Part shown: piece by piece, positions 55,872-64,000 of the stretch
How the letters are laid out: each line of letters begins with the position of its first letter
Numbering within the stretch: position 1 is the first letter of the stretch
NCBI RefSeq assembly: GCF_037963765.1
Contig: NZ_CP150166.1
Span: 2,611,501-2,675,500, forward strand
Source of the DNA: Sporosarcina sp. FSL W8-0480
Lineage (GTDB): Bacteria > Bacillota > Bacilli > Bacillales_A > Planococcaceae
Length of the DNA: 64,000 bases
Reading direction: 5' to 3'
Notes under the pieces: model-generated
What the model was told of the DNA's origin: nothing
Seen by the model: only the letters and a program-made list of their open reading frames with translations
Database searches by the model: none
Position numbers and translations under genes: made by a program

Positions 55872-58286
55872 TTAAACCGCTACAATATTTACCAATCTGC
55901 CTGGGATTGCAATTACCTTCTTCAATTCCTTGCCATCGATCCATTGCTTCACTTGATCATCTTCAAGTGCGGCTTTCTCAAGCTCTTCCTTCGTAATGTC
56001 TTTAGCGACATTGATTTTCGCGCGAACTTTACCGTTGATTTGAACAGCAACTTCCACTGTATCATCAAATAGTTTTGATTCATCAAAGGTCGGCCAAGCA
56101 ACATAGGAAATCGATTCGCTATGACCTAACTTCTCCCAAAGCTCTTCAGCAAGATGCGGAGTGATTGGTGAAATCATGATGACGAAGCCTTCAACAAATT
56201 CTTTAGGAATCGAGTCGACTTTATAACCTTCATTGATGAACACCATCATTTGGGAAATCGCAGTGTTATTACGCATTCCTTCATAGTCTTCGGTTACTTT
56301 CTTCACAGTTTGGTGATAAACCTTTTCAAGTGCACCACCTGATTCGCCACCTATTTTCGAGCTCAGCGTTCCATCTTCGTTGACGAATAAACGCCAGATG
56401 CGATCTAAGAAACGACGTGCACCGTCAAGACCGTTCGTTGACCATTCTTTCGAAGCGTCAAGAGGACCCATGAACATTTCGTAAAGGCGAAGTGTGTCCG
56501 CACCATGCGAATGGACAATATCGTCAGGATTGATGACGTTGCCAAGAGACTTGGACATTTTCACATGACCTTCTCCAAGGATCATTCCTTGGTTGAACAG
56601 CTTTTGGAATGGCTCTTTCGTTGGAACGACTCCGATATCATAAAGCACTTTATGCCAGAAACGAGCATATAGAAGGTGAAGTACCGCGTGTTCCGCTCCG
56701 CCTACGTAAATGTCAACCGGCAACCAGCGTTCTGCAAGTTTCGGATCAATCAGCATTTCATCATTATCCGGGTCGATATAACGTAAGTAGTACCAGCAGC
56801 TGCCTGCCCATTGCGGCATTGTATTTGTTTCGCGGCGGCCTTTCATGCCAGTAACCGGATCAACGACATTAACCCACTCTTCGATATTTGCAAGCGGGGA
56901 TTCACCCGTTCCGCTTGGTTTGATGTTATCCGTTTTCGGCAACATCAATGGTAATTCTGATTCATCGACAGTCGTCATGGAACCGTCTTCCCAATGGATA
57001 ATTGGAATCGGCTCACCCCAATAACGTTGTCTTGAGAATAGCCAATCGCGAAGGCGGTAAGTGATCTTCTTCTCGCCTTTTCCGTTTTCAACGAACCAAG
57101 CAATTGCCTTTTCAATCGCTTCCTCTTTGTCAAGACCGTTCAAGAAGTCGGAATTAATATGCTCCCCGTCGCCAACATACGCTTCCTTCGTAATATCGCC
57201 GCCAGCAACAACTTCCACAATCGGCAATTTGAATTCAACCGCAAATTCGTAATCCCGCTCATCATGAGCAGGCACCGCCATGATTGCACCAGTTCCGTAT
57301 GAAGCAAGCACATAATCCGCAATCCAAATTGGCATCTTCTCTCCGCTTGCAGGGTTGATCGCATAAGAGCCTGTGAATACGCCAGTCTTCTCTTTCGCAA
57401 GGTCTGTACGTTCCAAGTCACTTTTCGTTTTCACTTTATCCAAGTAAGCGTCAACCGCATCTTTTTGTTCCGCAGTCGTAATTTGTTCAACAAGTTTATG
57501 CTCAGGAGCAAGAACCGCATATGTTGCACCAAAGATCGTATCCGGACGAGTCGTGAACGCTTCGAATGAAAGATCGGTTCCATCAATTTCGAATGTCAAC
57601 TGAGCACCTTCAGAACGACCGATCCAATTGCGTTGCATATCTTTCAAGCTATCCGGCCAGTCAAGATCATCCAAATCTTCAAGTAGACGGTCCGCATATT
57701 CCGTAATGCGCAATACCCATTGGCGCATCGGACGACGTTCTACTGGATGACCGCCACGTTCAGATTTCCCGTCAATTACTTCTTCATTCGCAAGGACTGT
57801 TCCAAGAGCCGGACACCAGTTGACAGGTACTTCATCGATATACGCCAACCCTTTTTTATACAATTGGATGAAAATCCATTGCGTCCATTTGTAATACTTC
57901 GGATCCGTCGTATTCACTTCACGGTCCCAGTCATAAGAGAACCCAAGATCATTCATTTGGCGTTTGAACGTCGCGATGTTTTTCGCAGTGAATTCAGCAG
58001 GGTCATTACCAGTGTCAATCGCATATTGTTCAGCTGGAAGTCCGAATGCATCCCAACCCATCGGGTGAAGGACATTATAGCCTTGCTTTCTTTTGAATGA
58101 ACTCAAAATATCTGTCGCGATATAGCCAAGTGGATGACCGACGTGTAGCCCCGCACCTGATGGATATGGGAACATATCAAGCGCGTAGAATTTCGGCTTT
58201 GATTCATCGTTGACCATTTTATAAGTCTTATTGTCCTTCCAATACTGTTGCCACTTCTTCTCGATCTGTACATGCTTGTAACTCAT
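55872..58286 (-). CDS. leuS: Leucyl-tRNA synthetase
   Basis: Charges tRNA-Leu. The 804-residue class I synthetase has the HIGH-type motif [10 protein letters not shown], an editing (CP1) domain with [13 protein letters not shown], and KMSKS in [18 protein letters not shown], then the anticodon-binding region and C-terminal domain ([16 protein letters not shown]). It is transcribed alone under a Leu T-box. Length and domain order match Bacillales LeuS. Confidence 0.98.
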   Translation of the reverse strand: MSYKHVQIEKKWQQYWKDNKTYKMVNDESKPKFYALDMFPYPSGAGLHVGHPLGYIATDILSSFKRKQGYNVLHPMGWDAFGLPAEQYAIDTGNDPAEFTAKNIATFKRQMNDLGFSYDWDREVNTTDPKYYKWTQWIFIQLYKKGLAYIDEVPVNWCPALGTVLANEEVIDGKSERGGHPVERRPMRQWVLRITEYADRLLEDLDDLDWPDSLKDMQRNWIGRSEGAQLTFEIDGTDLSFEAFTTRPDTIFGATYAVLAPEHKLVEQITTAEQKDAVDAYLDKVKTKSDLERTDLAKEKTGVFTGSYAINPASGEKMPIWIADYVLASYGTGAIMAVPAHDERDYEFAVEFKLPIVEVVAGGDITKEAYVGDGEHINSDFLNGLDKEEAIEKAIAWFVENGKGEKKITYRLRDWLFSRQRYWGEPIPIIHWEDGSMTTVDESELPLMLPKTDNIKPSGTGESPLANIEEWVNVVDPVTGMKGRRETNTMPQWAGSCWYYLRYIDPDNDEMLIDPKLAERWLPVDIYVGGAEHAVLHLLYARFWHKVLYDIGVVPTKEPFQKLFNQGMILGEGHVKMSKSLGNVINPDDIVHSHGADTLRLYEMFMGPLDASKEWSTNGLDGARRFLDRIWRLFVNEDGTLSSKIGGESGGALEKVYHQTVKKVTEDYEGMRNNTAISQMMVFINEGYKVDSIPKEFVEGFVIMISPITPHLAEELWEKLGHSESISYVAWPTFDESKLFDDTVEVAVQINGKVRAKINVAKDITKEELEKAALEDDQVKQWIDGKELKKVIAIPGRLVNIVAV

Positions 58287-58329
58287 CTCTGTTCATTCCT
58301 TCCATTTACATTCAAATCGCGTTTTACGG

Positions 58330-58565
58330 GAATAAAAAAACTCCCGTCCCTTAAAAATAAGGGACGAGAGGTATGTATACTCCCGCGGTGCCACCCAAAT
58401 TGACGGCAAAGCCGCCCAACTTGTTTCCTTAACGCGGAAAACGGCACCGGCTACTTTTCGTTCACCGATACAGGCTCAAAGGCGAGTTCATCGTAGTCGT
58501 ACAGGCTCGCACCAACCGCCTGCTCTCTATAATCGACCGTACCGATTACTAATTCCTCTTCAATG
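58330..58565 (-). promoter_or_regulatory. T-box riboswitch of leuS (Leu specifier CUC)
   Basis: On the minus strand stem I carries AGAGAGCAGGCGGTTGG and the specifier context GATGAACTCGCCTTTGAG, with CTC at 58484-58486. The T-box GGGTGGCACCGCGG is at about 58383-58396, and the terminator CTCTCGTCCCTT / AAGGGACGGGAG with seven T at 58336-58371. Confidence 0.95.
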
Positions 58566-58677
58566 CCAACGCTATTTGAATTCAGTTTATTGTAGTGTAC
58601 CCGAAATAGTTCCAATTTACAACTGGATATCTAATAAATTGATGGAAGCGACTAAGCTATGGGTGAGTCATAGGTCC

Positions 58678-58775
58678 CTTTTTGATGATAACTTTCCGGA
58701 TTCAATAGATATCTTCACATATTCAATAGATAAATTGCTCGATTCAATAGATAACTCGCCTGATTCAATAGATAA
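58678..58775. repeat. Phased array D: four to five units, 21 bp period
   Basis: The core GATTCAATAGATAA starts at 58699, 58720, 58741 and 58762, exactly 21 bp apart, with spacers of about 7 bp; a degenerate unit (TTTGATGATAAC) lies about one period earlier. The array sits between the leuS promoter region and the scoB terminator. No coding frame is supported. Confidence 0.93.
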
Positions 58776-58779
58776 AAGT

Positions 58780-58815
58780 AATGCCAAGCCCATTTAAGAG
58801 GGCTTGGCATTGTAA
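58780..58815 (-). terminator. scoB terminator
   Basis: AATGCCAAGCCC pairs perfectly with GGGCTTGGCATT around an 8-base loop; a moderate T-tract follows on the minus strand. Confidence 0.85.
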
Positions 58816-58816
58816 A

Positions 58817-59461
58817 TTAATTCAAATTCACTTTCAACTCAGCTTCCGTCGAGTTAATAACGTCTTCGACAGTGAATCCTTCGAAAACTTCCTTCAGTTC
58901 GAGGCCGTCCGGTGTCACGTCAATTAAAGCTCTTTCCGTGATGATCTTATGGACAACTCCTTTTCCTGTCAAAGGAAGTGAACATTCTTTTTTAATCTTA
59001 GCTGATCCGTCTTTTGCAACATGATCCATGATGACGATGATTTTCTTTGCACCATGCACAAGATCCATCGCACCGCCCATTCCTTTGATCATCTTGCCGG
59101 GAATCATCCAGTTCGCAAGATCTCCTTTTTCCGATACTTCCATGCCCCCAAGGATTGCAACATCGACATGTCCTCCACGAATCATTGCGAAAGACTCAGC
59201 GCTGTTGAAGAATGCCGATCCCGGGATTGTTGTAACCGTTTCCTTACCAGCGTTAATCAAGTCCGGATCGACCTCATCTTCTGTCGGGTACGGACCGATT
59301 CCAAGGAGGCCATTTTCCGATTGAAGAACAACAGTTTTATCCTCCGAAATAAAGTTTGCGACCAGTGTCGGCATACCAATTCCAAGATTTACATAGTCGC
59401 CATCGTTAATTTCTTTTTCCGCACGTCTAGCTATTCGTTCTCTGTAATTAATTGTCGTCAT
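58817..59461 (-). CDS. scoB: 3-oxoacid CoA-transferase subunit B
   Basis: Catalytic beta subunit that moves CoA between succinyl-CoA and acetoacetate (or a related 3-oxoacid). The 214-residue protein has the active-site Glu49 in [12 protein letters not shown] and the family blocks [40 protein letters not shown] and [14 protein letters not shown]. It starts 18 bp after scoA, forming an operon. This activity links acetoacetate use to the acetyl-CoA pool handled by AcsA. The substrate is inferred from family. Confidence 0.93.
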   Translation of the reverse strand: MTTINYRERIARRAEKEINDGDYVNLGIGMPTLVANFISEDKTVVLQSENGLLGIGPYPTEDEVDPDLINAGKETVTTIPGSAFFNSAESFAMIRGGHVDVAILGGMEVSEKGDLANWMIPGKMIKGMGGAMDLVHGAKKIIVIMDHVAKDGSAKIKKECSLPLTGKGVVHKIITERALIDVTPDGLELKEVFEGFTVEDVINSTEAELKVNLN

Positions 59462-59479
59462 CGTGAATACTCCCCTTCC

Positions 59480-60166
59480 TTATCGCGTTGTTAACCGTTC
59501 AATGCGTTTTTCCTGTTCCGCTTGCAATAGCCCTTGTACATAGATGCTTGGTGTGTGAATTGTTGCAGGATCCAATTGACCCGTTTCTACGATTTCCTCG
59601 ACTTCCGCAATCGTCACGCGTCCAGCTGCCGCCATCATAGGGTTGAAGTTTTGTGCCGTCTTGTTGTAGATCAAGTTCCCAAGCTTATCCGACTTCGCTG
59701 CACGGATCAATGCAAAATCGGCAACCAGCGCTTCTTCAAGGACATATTCTTTCCCATTAAAAACTCTTGTCTCTTTACCATCAGCCACAGTCGTTCCAAC
59801 CCCGGCTGGTGTGTAAAATGCTGGTATTCCAGCACCGCCTGCACGAATCTTTTCAGCAAGCGTTCCTTGAGGAGTCAACTCCACTTCTATTTCGCCAGAT
59901 AGAACTTGACGTTCGAATTCCTTATTTTCCCCAACATATGAACCTATCATTTTTTTAATCTGCTTTTCTTTCAATAAAAGACCTAGGCCCCATTCATCTA
60001 CGCCACAGTTATTTGATATAATCGTCAAATCCTTAACACCCTTTTCAACCAAAGCCAAAATGAGTTGCTCAGGAATTCCAACTAAACCAAAGCCACCTAC
60101 CATTAACGTTGAACCATCTCTAATCTGCGAAATCGCTTCCATTGCTGTTGAATAGATCGGTTTCAT
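59480..60166 (-). CDS. scoA: 3-oxoacid CoA-transferase subunit A
   Basis: Alpha subunit of the heteromeric CoA transferase. The 228-residue protein has the family glycine-rich loop [47 protein letters not shown] and [33 protein letters not shown] 60166 follows GGGGGAACG; six residues upstream are unlikely to be translated. It heads the scoA-scoB operon, downstream of the MFS transporter gene with that gene's terminator in between. Confidence 0.93.
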   Translation of the reverse strand: MKPIYSTAMEAISQIRDGSTLMVGGFGLVGIPEQLILALVEKGVKDLTIISNNCGVDEWGLGLLLKEKQIKKMIGSYVGENKEFERQVLSGEIEVELTPQGTLAEKIRAGGAGIPAFYTPAGVGTTVADGKETRVFNGKEYVLEEALVADFALIRAAKSDKLGNLIYNKTAQNFNPMMAAAGRVTIAEVEEIVETGQLDPATIHTPSIYVQGLLQAEQEKRIERLTTR

Positions 60167-60256
60167 TTCGCGTTCCCCCTTCAATTACTTAGATAATTGC
60201 TAGTTTCCTATCTATATTTAATCAAACTATTTTGATTGGCGCAATCATACGAATTG

Positions 60257-60290
60257 AAAACCGGAAATCTCTATTGGATTTCCGGTCTTT
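60257..60290 (-). terminator. Terminator after the MFS transporter gene
   Basis: AACCGGAAATC pairs with GATTTCCGGT around a 7-base loop; the minus strand continues TTTTC. Confidence 0.88.
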
Positions 60291-61455
60291 GATTTGATGA
60301 TTTTATCGGTCGATCATATAGGATTGTCGTTACGATTGTGATGATCATAAGACTTGTGAGCAATAAGAGCATCATTTTCATACCATGCATCTCCACCAAG
60401 AGGCCACCCGCTAATGGTCCAATCATACGACCAATAGTGGCGGCGGAGTTTACAACGCCTTGATAAAACCCATCTTTTCCTTTCGGGGCCAGTTGACTTG
60501 CTATCGTCGGGATAGCAGGCCATACGATCATCTCTCCAAATGTAAGGATAACCATTGATGCGATAAACATCTTGAACGAACCTGCAAAACTAACAACAAT
60601 AAACGAAACAATAAATATGGAAGTTCCGATAATCATTTGTGTTTTCAACTGTTTTTCAATACGTTTAATAAGTGGTCTGATGATAGGCTGGCCTAAGACA
60701 ATGAGTAATCCATTAATTGTCCAAATAAAGCTGTATTCCCGTAACGTTACACCGATGGACAATGCATGCGTAGAGATTGTCGTTGACCATTGGGAGTAGA
60801 CAAGCCAAGTTATAAAGTAGCCCGAAACTAAAATAAGAAGCGCCAGGAAAGGAGCCATATACTTGATTGGAGTAGTCTCCCTAATTACATCTGTGTGGCG
60901 TTCCGGAGCAATTTCCATTCTTTTATATCCGAAGTAGGCAATCACTAAAAAGAGGATATAGAAAATGAGATTCGCCGAAAAGATATAGTCGATATGAACG
61001 GATGCAATGAAACCTGCCATAGCAGGACCAATGGCAACACCGACATTCTGCGCAAGATAAATTGAGTTAAACGCTTTACGACCGCCTTCAGGCCATACTG
61101 TACCAACCATTGCATACATACTTGGAAAAATAATACCGCCACTAAAACCCAAAACAGTAAGAAATATAATATAAGGATACCAAGTATGGTCATAAACAAG
61201 ATAAGCAAGTGATAGGATTGAGATGACAATACCACTTATAATCGATCGGAAACCACCAATTTTGTCGAATAAATACCCGCCAAGCAAGTTCCCTACAACA
61301 CCTGCGCCCGAGTTTGCCGCTAACACAAGTCCAGCAACAGCCAATGACTTGCCAAGGTAATCATGCATGTAAATTGTATTCAATGGCCATAGAAATGAAT
61401 TTCCGATGACATTGACAAACATCCCGATGACAAGCAGCCAAACTTTATTCGGCAT
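60271..61455 (-). CDS. yttB: MFS transporter (YttB-like)
   Basis: The 394-residue protein has 12 predicted transmembrane helices in two halves, with the MFS A-like loop GGYLFDKIGGFRS between helices 2 and 3. It belongs to the small drug-efflux-like MFS group; the B. subtilis neighbour is YttB, of unknown substrate. It is divergent from ytqA and followed by its own terminator. Substrate cannot be predicted from sequence. Confidence 0.85.
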   Translation of the reverse strand: MPNKVWLLVIGMFVNVIGNSFLWPLNTIYMHDYLGKSLAVAGLVLAANSGAGVVGNLLGGYLFDKIGGFRSIISGIVISILSLAYLVYDHTWYPYIIFLTVLGFSGGIIFPSMYAMVGTVWPEGGRKAFNSIYLAQNVGVAIGPAMAGFIASVHIDYIFSANLIFYILFLVIAYFGYKRMEIAPERHTDVIRETTPIKYMAPFLALLILVSGYFITWLVYSQWSTTISTHALSIGVTLREYSFIWTINGLLIVLGQPIIRPLIKRIEKQLKTQMIIGTSIFIVSFIVVSFAGSFKMFIASMVILTFGEMIVWPAIPTIASQLAPKGKDGFYQGVVNSAATIGRMIGPLAGGLLVEMHGMKMMLLLLTSLMIITIVTTILYDRPIKSSNQRPEIQ

Positions 61456-61637
61456 ACATGTTGCCTCCGTTCTAATTTATATAAAATCCAAATCAGTCTG
61501 GTTTCCCACTGATTTTTATGCAAAATAAAATCCGGCCTTTTGGCAGGATAGTTCGAGTGTATTCCTTTTTCCACAATCATACAAGACATACTAAATATGT
61601 TCCATAATTCAGATGACACCATTCCCAACTATCGTGA

Positions 61638-61643
61638 TACAAT
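61638..61643 (+). promoter_or_regulatory. Extended -10 promoter of ytqA-ytqB
   Basis: TACAAT with TG one base upstream; a weak TGACAC lies 18 bp before it. The ytqA start is 25 bp downstream after GAGGAG. Confidence 0.5.
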
Positions 61644-61667
61644 CTACTGTTGAGGAGCTGAAACACA

Positions 61668-62627
61668 ATGCAGAAATTCAATTACCCGTTTCCTTCAGAA
61701 GGGAAACGTTACCATACATGGTCACGCCATTTAAAAGACGAGTTTGGATGCAAAGTTTTTAAAGTCGCATTAGACGCAGGTTTCGACTGCCCCAACCGGG
61801 ATGGCACTGTTGCATTCGGGGGCTGCACGTTTTGCAGTGTAGCTGGATCAGGAGATTTCGCCGGAGATCGGGTCGATCCAATAGATGTCCAATTTGCGGA
61901 AATTCGTGATAAAATGCATCGAAAATGGAAGGATGGAAAGTATCTTGCCTATTTCCAGGCCTATACAAACACCCATGCACCCCTTCCCGTATTAAAGGAA
62001 AAATTCGAGGCAGCACTTGCGCAAGATGGGGTACTCGGCATGTCAATCGCGACTCGACCGGATTGTTTGCCTGATGATGTCGTTGAATACTTGGCGGAGT
62101 TAAATGAACGGACCTATTTATGGGTCGAATTAGGACTGCAAACGGTACACGAAAAAACTGCACAATTAGTGAATCGTGCACATGATTTTCCCACTTATGT
62201 GGAGGGAGTAGAAAAGCTCAGAAAACATGGAATCCGAGTCTGCACGCATATTATCAACGGGCTACCTTTAGAAGACTATGACATGATGATGGAAACTGCG
62301 AGACAAGTTGCAAGGCTTGATGTACAGGGAATAAAAATCCACTTGCTTCACCTTTTGAAAGGAACGCCAATGGTAAAGCAGTATGAAAAAGGAATGCTTG
62401 AGTTCATGAAAATGGACGAATACATCAACCTCGTAGTCGATCAACTTGAATTACTGCCACCAGAGATGATTGTCCATCGAATTACAGGGGACGGACCGAT
62501 TGATTTGATGATTGGACCAATGTGGAGTGTTACGAAGTGGGATGTACTGAACGGCATCGATAAGGAATTGGAACGCCGTAATAGTTATCAAGGAAAGTTT
62601 TTTGAAAGGATGGTTGAACTCATTTGA
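61668..62627 (+). CDS. ytqA: Radical SAM protein YtqA (TIGR01212 family)
   Basis: The 319-residue radical SAM enzyme has a Cx11Cx2C cluster motif, with Cys41, Cys53 and Cys56 in CPNRDGTVAFGGCTFC, instead of the usual Cx3Cx2C, a feature of the TIGR01212 family. Other blocks are YFQAYTNTHAPLPVL, TRPDCLPDDVV and VELGLQTVHEKTAQ. The reaction is not known with certainty; relatives act in RNA modification. Its stop codon overlaps the TTG start of ytqB, so the two are coupled. Confidence 0.92.
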   Translation: MQKFNYPFPSEGKRYHTWSRHLKDEFGCKVFKVALDAGFDCPNRDGTVAFGGCTFCSVAGSGDFAGDRVDPIDVQFAEIRDKMHRKWKDGKYLAYFQAYTNTHAPLPVLKEKFEAALAQDGVLGMSIATRPDCLPDDVVEYLAELNERTYLWVELGLQTVHEKTAQLVNRAHDFPTYVEGVEKLRKHGIRVCTHIINGLPLEDYDMMMETARQVARLDVQGIKIHLLHLLKGTPMVKQYEKGMLEFMKMDEYINLVVDQLELLPPEMIVHRITGDGPIDLMIGPMWSVTKWDVLNGIDKELERRNSYQGKFFERMVELI

Positions 62628-63223
62628 GTAAAATACTATTGCATCGTGTCCTTCCGTTTTCCAAGCGATTGATTAGCGATACTGTTCTTCCTGGGGAAAC
62701 GGTAGTTGACGCAACTGCCGGTAATGGAAATGACACTTTATTTTTAGCTGAGCAAGTTGGTGCAGAAGGCAAGGTTTTCGCATTCGATATTCAGGAAGCC
62801 GCTCTTGTAGCAACTGCAGAGAGACTTGGAGATTTAACCGAGCGAGTGACTTTAATCTTGGATAGTCATGCGAATGTGGATCAGTATGTAAATGAACCGA
62901 TTGGTGGAGCAATGTTCAACCTTGGTTATCTTCCTTATGCCGATGATAAGACAATTGTTACCAAACCGGATTCAACGATCACAGCTATCCATAAGCTATT
63001 AGGGATGCTTAAAAAGGGTGGAATCATCACGATATCCGTCTATGATGGACATGACGGCGGGAAGGAAGAGCGGGATGCGTTGCTTGAATATGTAAAAACC
63101 CTTCACCAGGCAGATGTTCATGTAATTCGTTATGAACTATTGAATCAAAGAAATAATCCCCCATTTTTAGTCGCAATCGAAAAAGTGAGGGATTTTGATG
63201 AGGTTGTACAAGTAGAGAATTAA
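62624..63223 (+). CDS. ytqB: YtqB-family SAM-dependent methyltransferase
   Basis: The 199-residue class I methyltransferase (rRNA-methylase-like family) has motif I VVDATAGNGNDTLFLAEQVG and the later FNLGYLPYADDKTIVTKPDST. The family is paired with YtqA across Bacillales, which suggests a common RNA-modification pathway (inference). TTG 62624 overlaps the ytqA stop TGA. A short spacer to the palindromic element copy 3 follows. Confidence 0.9.
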   Translation: MSKILLHRVLPFSKRLISDTVLPGETVVDATAGNGNDTLFLAEQVGAEGKVFAFDIQEAALVATAERLGDLTERVTLILDSHANVDQYVNEPIGGAMFNLGYLPYADDKTIVTKPDSTITAIHKLLGMLKKGGIITISVYDGHDGGKEERDALLEYVKTLHQADVHVIRYELLNQRNNPPFLVAIEKVRDFDEVVQVEN

Positions 63224-63245
63224 CACACTATGAACAGAAATTTCA

Positions 63246-63384
63246 GTTGATTGAAGTGGAAGGCGGCGAAGTGCAAAGATGTGCTCTCAACGCTTCGCTT
63301 TCGTTCGTAAAAGTGCAGCGTTACGAGCACCTGAGTTAGGATGCCCGACCCCCGGAAAGCGTCCGCCTGAAACGGAAATCAACG
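63246..63384. repeat. Intergenic palindromic repeat element, copy 3
   Basis: Ends GTTGATTGAAGTGGAAGGCG and CCGCCTGAAACGGAAATCAAC are inverted repeats. The right block GGAAAGCGTCCGCCT is shared with copy 2. The interior has stems around AACGCTTCGCTTTCGTTC. It fills the gap between convergent ytqB and the SDR gene. Confidence 0.8.
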
Positions 63385-63394
63385 TTTCACTATC

Positions 63395-64000
63395 TCACTC
63401 CCCTAATTGCCGTATATCAGCAATTGGCCCAATATCCTTAAAACCTTTCCTCTCCATCACAGCAATCAACTTACTTGCTGTTTCGGAAGCGCTGCTCAAA
63501 TGTCCTTGTTCCTTATATTCGATAAAGCGATCAAGCAACGGGAAATCTTCCGCTTCACTTGATCGGATCGTCTCCTGCATGCCTGTATCAATGATTCCCG
63601 GTGCAATCGAGATAATATCAACTGGATATTGTGCCTTCTTCTGTTCAAGTGAAACAACACGGGAGAAATGATCAAGTCCTGCTTTCGTTGTGCAGTAGAC
63701 ACCCCATCCTTCATACGGGTTCCTGCCTGCACCCGATGAAATATTGACAATCTTCTTTTCACCTTCAAAGTTTTTCAGACTTCCGATGAATGCATTGGAT
63801 AAAATCATCGGTGCAGTCAGATTGATCGACATAGCCCTTACAAGTTCATCCTCGTTAACGCTTCCGATTAGCCCTATCGGTTCAACAGTTCCAGCGTTAT
63901 TGATTAACGTAAATGAACTTGCCGATGAAAGATTCTCTTCAATAATTCGATTCATCAAATCAGCCAATCCACTTGTTTCCGATAAATCCGCAGTCTCAAA
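63395..64000 (-). CDS. Short-chain dehydrogenase/reductase, 5' end beyond the window
   Basis: Rossmann-fold NAD(P)-dependent oxidoreductase, sepiapterin-reductase / benzil-reductase-like (B. subtilis YueD type). Visible are NNAGTVEPIG, the catalytic SSGAG, YCTTK (active-site Tyr and Lys) and SIAPGIIDTGMQ. The frame is open to the last base of the window, so the N-terminal cofactor-binding part lies outside; no start can be assigned. The gene runs leftward into the palindromic element. Substrate cannot be inferred. Confidence 0.88.
   Translation of the reverse strand, partial: FETADLSETSGLADLMNRIIEENLSSASSFTLINNAGTVEPIGLIGSVNEDELVRAMSINLTAPMILSNAFIGSLKNFEGEKKIVNISSGAGRNPYEGWGVYCTTKAGLDHFSRVVSLEQKKAQYPVDIISIAPGIIDTGMQETIRSSEAEDFPLLDRFIEYKEQGHLSSASETASKLIAVMERKGFKDIGPIADIRQLGE

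Noticed and set aside
55428..55944. Minus-strand open frames through array C
   Set aside because: They overlap the ends of ytfP and leuS and change repeat sequence in each frame because of the 20 bp period; translation is not supported.

Overview
The window reads as chromosome of an endospore-forming member of the Bacillales. Gene order follows the Bacillus subtilis 'yt' region closely: ytxK-tpx-yteJ-sppA, ytcI-ssp-thiI-iscS-ezrA, ytsP-dgcP-rpsD, tyrS, acsA/acuABC, ccpA-aroA-ytxH-ytxG-murC-sftA, ytpR-ytpQ-ytoP-ytzB-ytnP-trmB, pepV-ytzE-rsuA-murJ, ytfP-leuS, yttB-ytqA-ytqB. Alpha/beta small acid-soluble spore proteins and a Ku/LigD pair point to sporulation. Protein divergence from B. subtilis, moderate GC and the many short intergenic repeats suggest Planococcaceae (Sporosarcina-like). 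That placement is inference, since no 16S rRNA is present. Nearly all genes are housekeeping. I see no phage, IS element, CRISPR array, rRNA or tRNA.

Layout. 1-7.0 kb: dapA, then a leftward block (methylase-like YtxK, thiol peroxidase, RDD membrane protein, signal peptide peptidase SppA, RarD transporter, acyl-CoA synthetase). 7.2-12.0 kb: two tandem spore-protein genes with sigma-G-type promoters, the ThiI/IscS sulfur-transfer pair and ezrA. 12.2-17.6 kb: free methionine sulfoxide reductase facing methionine gamma-lyase, a GAF-GGDEF diguanylate cyclase, rpsD with its leader, and a lipoprotein. 17.6-25.3 kb: divergent ligD and ku (non-homologous end joining), tyrS under a Tyr T-box, and a class A penicillin-binding protein. 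25.3-33.8 kb: acsA and its regulatory operon acuABC, separated here by about 4 kb of accessory genes (GNAT, SMI1/KNR4, ECF sigma with a DUF4179 partner, a membrane protein). 34-43.9 kb: ccpA, DAHP synthase, a sigma-B-type ytxG-ytxH unit, murC, sftA, ytpR, ytpQ and a lipoprotein. 43.9-51.7 kb: DUF84 NTPase, M42 peptidase, ytzB, the leftward cluster pepV-dat-NERD-trmB-ytnP, and ytzE. 51.7-64 kb: rsuA, murJ, a flavoprotein, leuS under a Leu T-box, scoAB, an MFS transporter, ytqA-ytqB, and an SDR gene cut by the window end.

The most unusual non-coding feature is four phased intergenic arrays. Each has its own 11-14 bp core repeated at a period of almost exactly 20 or 21 bp, with short variable spacers: 6 copies after ku, 9 upstream of the DUF84 gene, 15 after ytfP, and 4-5 between leuS and scoB. 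Three copies of a longer (about 130-165 bp) imperfect-palindromic intergenic element are also present. Functionally the window links carbon control (CcpA, AcsA/AcuABC, ScoAB, a near-cre palindrome at megL), envelope and division (EzrA, MurC, MurJ, SftA, PBP), translation (two T-boxes, rpsD, TrmB, RsuA) and spore DNA protection and repair (SASPs, Ku, LigD).
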